Of a DNA stretch of 64,000 nucleotides, positions 26,553-36,009 are shown piece after piece. The first letter of the stretch is position 1, and every line of letters starts with the position of its first letter. The stretch comes from JAPHSX01 sp041554195 (GTDB taxonomy: Bacteria; Pseudomonadota; Gammaproteobacteria; Thiohalomonadales; Thiohalomonadaceae). The stretch spans positions 124,001-188,000 of the forward strand of contig JBFFMJ010000003.1 of NCBI GenBank assembly GCA_041554195.1. Reading direction: 5' to 3'. The position numbers and the translations under genes are program-made. The notes under the pieces are model-generated. The model was not told the origin of the DNA and did no database searches. It worked only from the letters and a program-made list of their open reading frames with translations.

Positions 26553-26957
26553 TTACTTCTTTTTGCTGCTCAGCAGAGATTTGGCAGTATTGCCATGTAC
26601 CTGCGTTGGCGTACCAGGCTTACCGGAGTGGCAGACATCGCAATTCTCAATTGACCAGGCAATCTCACCATTATGACAGGCACCACAATATTGACCTTCG
26701 ATGATCTGCGCCATTGTTATCTCGTTGCCGCCCGCCTTAAGCTTAAAGCCCAGATCGGCGTGACAGACCTTGCAGCGGAAGCGAATACGGTGAAACCAAT
26801 GTGGAAAGACGACGGGGCGCATCCCAGCCGCATCAGCAAAATTATTAATTACAACATCGCCGTATTCGGCCTGTGCGGGCGAAGCGATCAGCAACGATAG
26901 CGCCAGCGCACCAAAAAGTGCCGCAAACTTTCTTTTGTACTTGCCTATTAGTTTCAT
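26553..26957 (-). CDS. Tri-heme cytochrome c7-like protein (first copy)
   Basis: 134 aa from the ATG at 26957, chosen because CAGGAG stands 6 bases upstream; the longer open frame overlaps the barrel gene. The signal peptide ends at AQA-EYG. Hemes are CKVCH, CGACH and CDVCH, with the pre-heme motif FPHWFHRIRFRCKVCH and EITMAQIIEGQYCGACH. It is the shortest of three related proteins and lacks their N-terminal extension. It begins 31 bases after the end of the outer-membrane barrel gene and may be a heme bridge with it. Confidence 0.87.
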   Translation of the reverse strand: MKLIGKYKRKFAALFGALALSLLIASPAQAEYGDVVINNFADAAGMRPVVFPHWFHRIRFRCKVCHADLGFKLKAGGNEITMAQIIEGQYCGACHNGEIAWSIENCDVCHSGKPGTPTQVHGNTAKSLLSSKKK

Positions 26958-26988
26958 TTTATGCTCCTGCGGTAGTTCTTGTATTAAA

Positions 26989-28737
26989 TTAAAAACGGCG
27001 ATTAACATTAAGCATCAATAGCGTTGAATGTGGATCCAGGTTAGTTTTTTGCGTGCGTAACGTCAGGCGAGTTGAAAGCTGCCCAATCTGGTGCCTCAGA
27101 GTGTTATCCCAGGCATAGCTTTCACTATCCGGTGATGTTTTTGAGCTAAACATCGAATATCTTAAGGCGGAATTGAAATTCAGTGACTGAAATGAAAAAT
27201 TGTAATTATGTGAATAATTAACCAGCGCACTACTGGTCCTGGTCTGCGTATCCAGTGCAGCACTATGATATGCCGTTATCTGATGCATCAAACTGCCGTT
27301 AATTGATGAACGAGTAGTCAGTGTCTGCTGCCGACTAACATTAAGATTCAACATCTGAGACAGCTCACTGTTACCAGAAACGCCTCGATCCTCAGTATAA
27401 TTGGCCTGTGCATAGTGTGTGATGTTTGCGCCGCTATCCGAGTAGCCAACAATGACACTTTGATTGAGCGTCGGCTTAACATCTTCGCTACTTACAGCCT
27501 GTTGCCCCAGCCGTTGCGTAGCATTAAATCGTATCTGGCCTCTCCTGCCATGACGCCAGCTGCGCGAGATACCGTGATTCACTGAGGCACCCACGGCAGA
27601 CTCACTTAATTTAGAGGATTGCACACGATAATATTCGAGTGACGACCCCCAATTATACTTATATTCAGCCAGTGCAATATCGTCTGAGTGATAATCGAGT
27701 GATAGACGATAGCTGTCCTGAACATCTAATGCGCCATTCAATTTTGATTCATTATGTGTCGCGGCCGCACTGGAACTGATGTTATCACTTATTTTGTAGC
27801 GTGCACCAACACCTATATTCGCACCGAGATTCTCGCTCTCTGAAGCTTGTGTATCGGTCACCACACCGGTGTATCGTAGACTGCTATTAATATGGGTTTT
27901 TTCATCAGCACTACGCCAGCTCACCGTACTGGAAAGTTGATCGATATCCGTGTTATATCTGTCTTCCACACCATCCCCATCAAGATCCACATTGTCATGC
28001 TGATTAATCTTGCTGGCGAAATTATTAACCGTGAAGTTCTGTGACGGATAAAAATTGTGGCTCAACATCACCATCTTATTATCGCGCCCGCCAACACCCT
28101 GACTAAGGCCATCTTCCCTGTGTTGAACATTGAAATTGATGTCGTTATGCGGATCTCTACGAACAACTTCAAACTTCTTCGTGGTATCGCTGTAAGTTCC
28201 CGTCAGCTCACTCTCATTCTTATTGGCATGAAGACTGGCGCTATAGGTTGTACGTTTCCCAAGATATTTCTGCGTAATAAAATATCGTGTTGAAATAACA
28301 TCATTCGTCAGTTGAGACACCTCACCACTACTATTGATAAATTCTGCCGTGTCGCTGACACTGTTGTATTTTTTACTATAACCGAGTGACAACGGAAACA
28401 CGCTAAGTGGCAGCACATTTGTCGTGATATCGCCGCCAATATCCCGCCTGTCATTTACCGTATCCATATTGCTTGCGCTGCTGCCAGTCAAAGTCATACC
28501 GAGCGTTCCGGTAACAAACCAGGGCTGCCAAATATAATATTGGTTATTGAGGCTAACATCGAGCTGACTCTTTCTCTCTGCAACATCAGACCCCATCCAC
28601 CTTTGTTGGTATGTCAGACCGATAGTGCCCCACCACTCCTGCAGCGTAAACACCTCTGCGCTCGCCGGTGCGTGAACGACAAGGGTCAGCGTGACAATTA
28701 TGCCAAGCCGTTTTGAGCCCTCTCTAATCACACACAT
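26989..28737 (-). CDS. Putative outer-membrane beta-barrel protein of a porin-cytochrome type conduit
   Basis: 582 aa. A signal peptide ends near APASA-EVF. The rest is made of alternating polar/hydrophobic strands typical of a large barrel, with many Ser/Thr/Asn turns and a terminal Phe (LMLNVNRRF), the usual outer-membrane insertion signal. I see no CxxCH motif. Sequence similarity to MtrB/PioB is not obvious by eye. It is placed between a periplasmic PPIase and three c7-like cytochromes, so a conduit role is a contextual inference. A second Asp-rich element (DLDGDGVEDRYNTD) resembles a calcium-binding loop and may face outside. Confidence 0.75.
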   Translation of the reverse strand: MCVIREGSKRLGIIVTLTLVVHAPASAEVFTLQEWWGTIGLTYQQRWMGSDVAERKSQLDVSLNNQYYIWQPWFVTGTLGMTLTGSSASNMDTVNDRRDIGGDITTNVLPLSVFPLSLGYSKKYNSVSDTAEFINSSGEVSQLTNDVISTRYFITQKYLGKRTTYSASLHANKNESELTGTYSDTTKKFEVVRRDPHNDINFNVQHREDGLSQGVGGRDNKMVMLSHNFYPSQNFTVNNFASKINQHDNVDLDGDGVEDRYNTDIDQLSSTVSWRSADEKTHINSSLRYTGVVTDTQASESENLGANIGVGARYKISDNISSSAAATHNESKLNGALDVQDSYRLSLDYHSDDIALAEYKYNWGSSLEYYRVQSSKLSESAVGASVNHGISRSWRHGRRGQIRFNATQRLGQQAVSSEDVKPTLNQSVIVGYSDSGANITHYAQANYTEDRGVSGNSELSQMLNLNVSRQQTLTTRSSINGSLMHQITAYHSAALDTQTRTSSALVNYSHNYNFSFQSLNFNSALRYSMFSSKTSPDSESYAWDNTLRHQIGQLSTRLTLRTQKTNLDPHSTLLMLNVNRRF

Positions 28738-28781
28738 AATAATGGCATATAGGGTTAACTACGGTCGCCGTTTACGGCGCA

Positions 28782-29771
28782 CTATTTTCTTGCCTGTTCA
28801 ATAATGGCTGTATTTAACTGAATTGACGCACGACTTTGTAACGTCTGTAGCGTGTTCGTGTAATTGTCCTCTGACAGGTCCCGATATAGCAGCTCACCGG
28901 CCCGTTCCCTGACGCTTTGAAAATCATTTAATTTTTCAGGAAGTACTTCATCCAGACGAAGAATCACCACACCCTGTAGCGTGGTAACCGGCGCGGACAA
29001 CTCGCCAACATTAAGCTTGGCCAATGCCTCTTCAGCCTCCTTGGCGAGCATGCCCTGATGCAGAAAACCCATTTCGCCGCCGGCGACCGCAGATCTCGTA
29101 TCCGCCGAGTGTATTTTTGCCAGCGCAGCAAACGATTCACCACTCTCAATCTTTTTAATGAGTTCTTCGGCCTCACTGCGCGCACTATCCCAGACACTCT
29201 TTGCGGATGACGGGTCAACCGCCAGTAGTATCAAAGAGACGCTGTTCTTTTGCGGGGTGGTGAATTTTTCCAGATGCTCCTGATAGTACTTTTGTACAGC
29301 GGCCTCATCCGGGACAGGGATTTTTTTAATCTCGGCCGTGAATCTCGTAATCAAATTTTTATTCTGTAATTGAGTTCGTAGCTGCGGCAGCAGCTTTTCT
29401 CGCCGCTGCTGCCACTGCGTACTACTGGCATAGCGCTTCTCATAACCTGCGAGTTGCTTCTCTACCGTCTCGTGGTCAGGCTCTATCCCCCTGGCCCTGG
29501 CCTCATGGAGCATCAACATATTATTGATCATGCCCTCTGCCACCTCCTTCCTGAAGGCGGCCACCTGGGCATCTGGAATGTTGCCGTGGTAAAAGCGTTC
29601 TCGCATACCACTATTCAGTGCAGAGAGAAATGTAACGGCACTGATCTTCTCACCATTGACGACGGCAAAGGTGGTGTCATCCAGCCCCTTGTTGTCACTG
29701 GCTTTTGCCATTTCAGCCGGGCCAATCAAACAGAGTAATAGTAAGAGTGTGCTCTTAACGGAACGCGCCAT
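28782..29771 (-). CDS. Periplasmic parvulin-type peptidyl-prolyl isomerase
   Basis: 329 aa from the ATG at 29771 (GAGG 6-8 bases upstream; a longer open frame lacks a ribosome site). A signal peptide is followed by an N-terminal SurA-like helical domain (AVVNGEKISAVTFLSAL). A PPIC rotamase domain spans about residues 180-290, with VSLILLAVDPSS, GESFAALAKIHSADTRSAV and GGEMGFLHQGMLAKEAEEAL. It is the first gene of the operon that carries the barrel and cytochromes, which suggests it chaperones those secreted proteins. Confidence 0.88.
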   Translation of the reverse strand: MARSVKSTLLLLLCLIGPAEMAKASDNKGLDDTTFAVVNGEKISAVTFLSALNSGMRERFYHGNIPDAQVAAFRKEVAEGMINNMLMLHEARARGIEPDHETVEKQLAGYEKRYASSTQWQQRREKLLPQLRTQLQNKNLITRFTAEIKKIPVPDEAAVQKYYQEHLEKFTTPQKNSVSLILLAVDPSSAKSVWDSARSEAEELIKKIESGESFAALAKIHSADTRSAVAGGEMGFLHQGMLAKEAEEALAKLNVGELSAPVTTLQGVVILRLDEVLPEKLNDFQSVRERAGELLYRDLSEDNYTNTLQTLQSRASIQLNTAIIEQARK

Positions 29772-29940
29772 TTGGACCTCAGCGTTTTTTTGTTTGTAAT
29801 AAATTATTATAAGTGACTCAAGAAACCGTTTGTCTCGGGCCATTCTTGTTTACTGGCAAGGATGACAAGCGGTTTGTGGAGTGACTCCACATATATTTGT
29901 TTATTGTTATTAACTAATAACTACAGGCTTATAGCCTAAA
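29772..29940. promoter_or_regulatory. Upstream region of the barrel/cytochrome operon
   Basis: This gap holds no gene. A perfect 6-base inverted repeat GTGGAG-TGA-CTCCAC lies at 29876-29890, a possible operator. On the minus strand a TATAAT-like box lies at 29806-29811 without a good -35. The start of transcription is not certain. Confidence 0.4.
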
Positions 29941-29975
29941 ACGGCCCATCCCCTTATGAGGATAGGCCGTCCGTT
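29938..29975 (-). terminator. Intrinsic terminator of the tetraheme cytochrome gene
   Basis: On the minus strand ACGGCCTATCC and GGATGGGCCGT form a stem with one A-C mismatch and an 8-base loop, followed by TTTTAGG. It lies about 15 bases after the stop of the tetraheme gene and separates it from the operon downstream. Confidence 0.78.
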
Positions 29976-29990
29976 ATAGCCTGTTTGTTG

Positions 29991-30740
29991 CTATTTTACG
30001 TGGCAGGAGGTACACACCGCACTGGCGGCATTGGAGACACGCAGGAAGGTCCCGTTGGCGTTGTCGTGCGGATCGTGACAACTGGCACATTCAACCATGG
30101 CAAGCTGAGATGCACCCACGGTCTTCTCGTAGAGCGGCAACGAATTGGCAGTCGTTGCGGTTTTATCGGTCGCGGGGTCGTAGGTAATAGCCTTAAATGC
30201 ACTGTCCGCATAAGCTGCGTCATTAAGACCATAGCTGGAACTCCAAACGGCACCACCACCGGCGTACTCAACACTCACCGGATGGTCATTGCTCAGGTCG
30301 GTACCAATCACCGGTACCGGGGCACCGGTCATCACACCAATGGTTCCATCAATAGTCTGCAAACCAGTCGCGAGATAACCACCAGTGCCGGGCTTGTTAA
30401 TCACGCTATCCATCGCCTGACTGCCGTCGTGACAGGAGAGGCAGGCGAGGGAGACACTGCCGGTGATATCGGCGGTACCGTCCAGGGTAGAGCTGGTGTA
30501 GTTGGTAAAGGTCGCTGCCGCAGGTAGTTTTTTGTTCCATAATGGTGCCGGTGCTGCGGTATCGGCACCGTGTGGCGTGTGACAAAAGACACAGACCGAT
30601 GTTTCAGTAGTAGCGACACTTTGAGCTGCACCACCGGTACTGAGGTCGTGCTTGGATCCAACGATACTGGCGGCAAAGCTACTGCTGGTGATGAACATAC
30701 CGGCGGCGAGGCCGATAAGCAGGCGGTTTTGTTGCTTCAT
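29991..30740 (-). CDS. Tetraheme c-type cytochrome, candidate filament-type (OmcE-like) subunit
   Basis: 249 aa. Signal peptide (LLIGLAAGMFITSSSFA-AS), then CVFCH at 50, CLSCH at 100, CASCH at 218 and CTSCH at 243. The body between heme 2 and heme 3 is about 115 residues, rich in Gly, Ala, Thr and Ser. The opening CVFCHTPHGA...PLWNK and the DHPVSVEY segment are shared with the 11-heme protein. Four hemes in about 230 mature residues resembles the OmcE class of nanowire cytochromes; I make this comparison from memory and cannot confirm homology. GGAGGAG lies 9-10 bases before the ATG. It is monocistronic, with its own terminator. Confidence 0.88.
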   Translation of the reverse strand: MKQQNRLLIGLAAGMFITSSSFAASIVGSKHDLSTGGAAQSVATTETSVCVFCHTPHGADTAAPAPLWNKKLPAAATFTNYTSSTLDGTADITGSVSLACLSCHDGSQAMDSVINKPGTGGYLATGLQTIDGTIGVMTGAPVPVIGTDLSNDHPVSVEYAGGGAVWSSSYGLNDAAYADSAFKAITYDPATDKTATTANSLPLYEKTVGASQLAMVECASCHDPHDNANGTFLRVSNAASAVCTSCHVK

Positions 30741-31082
30741 AATAGTGACTCCTCCATCGCTCCTGATCCAGAAGCTGTTTTGTGATTATGACAACCGGTG
30801 TTTTATATTGTTGTTCCGGTTGCTGTGTGATCTATGCCACAAAAACCTTGTGGAGCAGTCTGATTTAACCCGCTCTTCTATGTGGTTTTAGCGGATTAAA
30901 CACGTTCTAAATAACCATGTCAACTTTGTGTAAAAAATTAAGTGCTTGAATATACAGTAAATTATTAAATACTAATTTAGTTATATTGGGGTTTACCCTT
31001 ATGTCAAAAGCGGTCAGTTTTCACTGTTTGCAGTGATTGGTTTATGCTGCCTCCCTCACACATCAACCCTTAAAGAATCGTT
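30741..31082. promoter_or_regulatory. Divergent intergenic region between tetraheme cytochrome and polA
   Basis: No gene is seen. The region is AT-rich towards polA and marks the right border of the cytochrome island. It contains a CRP-like site at 30826-30841, which is annotated separately. Confidence 0.6.
30826..30841. promoter_or_regulatory. CRP/FNR-superfamily-like operator
   Basis: TGTGATCTATGCCACA matches the CRP consensus TGTGA-N6-TCACA at 9 of 10 positions. It is 86 bases upstream of the tetraheme cytochrome start, a plausible activator position. The cognate regulator is not in the window. Confidence 0.5.
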
Positions 31083-33806
<2,724 letters not shown>

Positions 33807-33897
33807 TTATGAGCGCTCTCATGTAAAAGTGGGGGGGGATAAAAGAAAAAGATCATTTTTCCTGAACCTTATCCGGAAGGCCCGGTCATATCTTGTA

Positions 33898-34023
33898 CAG
33901 TGCTAGCGCGCTGTCCCGTTTGACTCCTTTTCGGGTAAGCAGGTGTCCGGTATATCCCCAAGTGCCGGATCACATCTTGGCCCCGGGCGCGTTTCTCCCA
34001 ACCGCGTTCGGGGCTATTTTTTT
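33898..34023 (+). ncRNA. Candidate Spot42/ErsA-position small RNA
   Basis: Between polA and engB a promoter-like pair GAACCTT (33865-33871) and TCATAT (33887-33892), spaced 15 bases, resembles a sigmaE/AlgU type element. About 125 bases later a strong intrinsic terminator stands. Spot 42 (E. coli) and ErsA (Pseudomonas) are encoded in this same polA-engB gap, and ErsA is AlgU-dependent. No primary sequence match was made. A plus-strand open frame here looks like chance. Confidence 0.5.
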
Positions 34024-34024
34024 G
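33979..34024 (+). terminator. Intrinsic terminator after polA / small RNA candidate
   Basis: CCCCGGGCGCG pairs with CGCGTTCGGGG around an 11-base loop (stem with two mismatches), followed by a run of seven T at 34017-34023. It is oriented rightward, against the convergent engB gene. Confidence 0.85.
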
Positions 34025-34035
34025 CCCCGACTTTA

Positions 34036-34665
34036 CTACCGGTCATCCCCCTCGCCCATCCCCAACCACTGCTCCAACTGCTGCAGCGCCTGCTCCAGTC
34101 CCTGTTTGTCCTGTGCTGAAAACAGCTGCGTTGTGGTCAGCGGGTAATCTTCCTTTATCTCTTTTCTTACCTTATGTAAGGCGCTGCTGGCGGCACTACG
34201 CTTGAGTTTATCGGCCTTGGTAAGAAGAATATGCACCGGCATATTCTGATGATGGCACCAATCGAGCATTTGGCGGTCAAACTCCTTTAACGGATGGCGA
34301 ACATCCATTAACAGAACCAGCCCACGCAGGCTCTGGCGTGTCCGCAGATATTCGGATAACACCTGCTGCCAGTGACGCTTTACCGATGGCGGAACCTTGG
34401 CGTAGCCGTATCCGGGCAGGTCCACCAGGTGATGTTCCTCATCCAGGGCGAAGAAATTGATGAGTTGGGTGCGCCCCGGCGTTTTACTGGTTTTTGCCAA
34501 ACCCTTGTTATCAGTAATGGTATTTAGGGCGCTGGACTTACCGGCATTGGAGCGCCCGGCAAAGGCCACCTCGGCCCCTTCGTCTGGCGGTAACTGACTG
34601 ATTTTATTTGCGCTAGTCAGAAATTTGGCTTGGCGAAACAGATTCTTGTGCGGTGTGTGAGTCAT
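34036..34665 (-). CDS. engB: Ribosome biogenesis GTP-binding protein EngB (YihA/YsxC)
   Basis: 209 aa. G1 AFAGRSNAGKSSALN, G3 LVDLPGYGYAKV and G4 LLTKADKLKR are all present, with the family N-terminus FLTSANKISQLPPDEGAEVAF. It is an essential cytoplasmic GTPase for 50S subunit assembly. It is convergent to polA and divergent from the cytochrome c5 gene, matching the Pseudomonas order polA-engB-cc5-cc4. Confidence 0.96.
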   Translation of the reverse strand: MTHTPHKNLFRQAKFLTSANKISQLPPDEGAEVAFAGRSNAGKSSALNTITDNKGLAKTSKTPGRTQLINFFALDEEHHLVDLPGYGYAKVPPSVKRHWQQVLSEYLRTRQSLRGLVLLMDVRHPLKEFDRQMLDWCHHQNMPVHILLTKADKLKRSAASSALHKVRKEIKEDYPLTTTQLFSAQDKQGLEQALQQLEQWLGMGEGDDR

Positions 34666-34697
34666 ACTGTTTTGTTCCAGGAGGCGAACCCCCGTTA

Positions 34698-34727
34698 TTG
34701 ACCAGATGGTAGATAAATTGCTATATA
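34698..34727 (+). promoter_or_regulatory. Sigma70-like promoter of the cytochrome c5-c4 genes
   Basis: TTGACC (34698-34703) and TATATA (34722-34727) are separated by 18 bases. Downstream, CCACCCA (34825-34831) and TGGGTGG (34842-34848) can form a hairpin in the leader, 39 bases before the ATG. No T-run follows, so it may stabilise the message. Confidence 0.55.
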
Positions 34728-34887
34728 AGGCGGCCTTTCGGTTTTCTCTGCGGCGTTGTCAATGGTAACATGCGCGCTGTCAGGCCTGAATCGAAGATCA
34801 GGAAACGGCAGAAGGGCGTAAAGTCCACCCACTCATGTTTATGGGTGGTGGGGGGTAACCAACACTTCAGTGAGGAGTTTTCACAAA

Positions 34888-35202
34888 ATGAAAAAAACCA
34901 TTATTGCAGCTGCCGTTGGCGCAGCATTTATGATTTCTGGTTCAGCTATGGCTGACGGCAAGGCTACCTACGACAGCGCTTGCTTTGCCTGCCACGCCAC
35001 CGGCGCGGCTGGTGCACCCAAGTTCGGCGACAAGGCCCTGTGGGCTCCGCGTATCGCCAAGGGTCTGGATGTGCTGAAGAAGCACGCCAAAGAAGGTTTT
35101 AAAGGTGACACTGGCTTCATGCCTGCCAAGGGTGGTCGTGCCGACCTCGCCGATGCAGACGTTGATGCTGCTGTCGAGTACATGACCTCCAGCAGCAAGT
35201 AA
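34888..35202 (+). CDS. Cytochrome c5
   Basis: 104 aa from the ATG at 34888 (GAGGAG 10 bases upstream). The signal peptide ends at AMA-DGK. One CFACH heme site (about 32) and the Met ligand segment GFMPAKGGRADL identify the c5 family. It is a periplasmic mono-heme electron carrier. It lies 39 bases ahead of cytochrome c4, as in many gammaproteobacteria. Confidence 0.92.
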   Translation: MKKTIIAAAVGAAFMISGSAMADGKATYDSACFACHATGAAGAPKFGDKALWAPRIAKGLDVLKKHAKEGFKGDTGFMPAKGGRADLADADVDAAVEYMTSSSK

Positions 35203-35241
35203 GGCTACCAGAGGTTTAACAACAAACGAAACGGGGAACCG

Positions 35242-35859
35242 ATGAAAAAACTAGCTTTTGCCGCTTTGGTAATGTTTGGTGCCGTAAGCACCGCTCACGC
35301 TGCGGGTAACGCCTCTGCAGGTCAGGCTAAGGTTGATGCCATGTGCGCCAGCTGCCACAGTGCTACCGGTAGCGCACCGATCATGCCGGCTTATCCCAAG
35401 CTGGCTGGTCAGCACGCCTCCTACATTGCCAAGCAGTTGGCGGACTTTAAGTCCGCCACTCGCCAGGATCCCATCATGATGGGGATGGCGGCTGGGCTGA
35501 GTCCTGAGGATATGGCCAATATTGCGGCTTACTTCGCGACCCAGACCGCGTCTGTCGGTTCTGCGGCTAATGCCGATGCAGAAGTAGTCGCTACCGGTAA
35601 GAAGATCTACGAGGGCGGTGACAAGGTTAAGGGCATCGCTGCCTGTATGGCCTGCCACGGTCCCTCTGGCTCTGGTAATCCCGGTGCAGCTTTCCCCGCA
35701 CTGAGCGGTCAGAACGTTGATTACGTGGTGAAGACTCTGAAAGATTTCCGCACAGAGACCCGCGCTAACGACACCAACAAAATGATGCGCGATATCGCGG
35801 CCAAGATGAGCGACAAGGACATCGCAGCCGTAGCAGCGTACATCAATGCGTTGAACTGA
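35242..35859 (+). CDS. cc4: Di-heme cytochrome c4
   Basis: 205 aa with a signal peptide (AHA-AGN). Two homologous class I domains carry CASCH (about 38) and CMACH (about 134). Met ligand segments are DPIMMGMAAGLS and NKMMRDIAAKMS, and each domain ends in an IAAYF or VAAYI helix. Cytochrome c4 passes electrons to terminal oxidases in the periplasm. A terminator follows. Confidence 0.95.
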   Translation: MKKLAFAALVMFGAVSTAHAAGNASAGQAKVDAMCASCHSATGSAPIMPAYPKLAGQHASYIAKQLADFKSATRQDPIMMGMAAGLSPEDMANIAAYFATQTASVGSAANADAEVVATGKKIYEGGDKVKGIAACMACHGPSGSGNPGAAFPALSGQNVDYVVKTLKDFRTETRANDTNKMMRDIAAKMSDKDIAAVAAYINALN

Positions 35860-35886
35860 TACTAACGTTCAGTGGTTTGTTGCGAT

Positions 35887-35917
35887 GAAGGGCGGTCCTA
35901 GGGCCGCCCTTTATTCT
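35887..35917 (+). terminator. Intrinsic terminator after cytochrome c4
   Basis: AAGGGCGG pairs with CCGCCCTT around a short CTAGG-containing loop, followed by TATTCTTT. It lies 28 bases after the cytochrome c4 stop. Confidence 0.85.
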
Positions 35918-36009
35918 TTGCATGAAAAGTTTTTATTCGATGCAACTTTCCTATACAGAGTGGCATCCAATACACTCCGCCCATCCTCCAATTATGTGGT
36001 AGCACGGAT

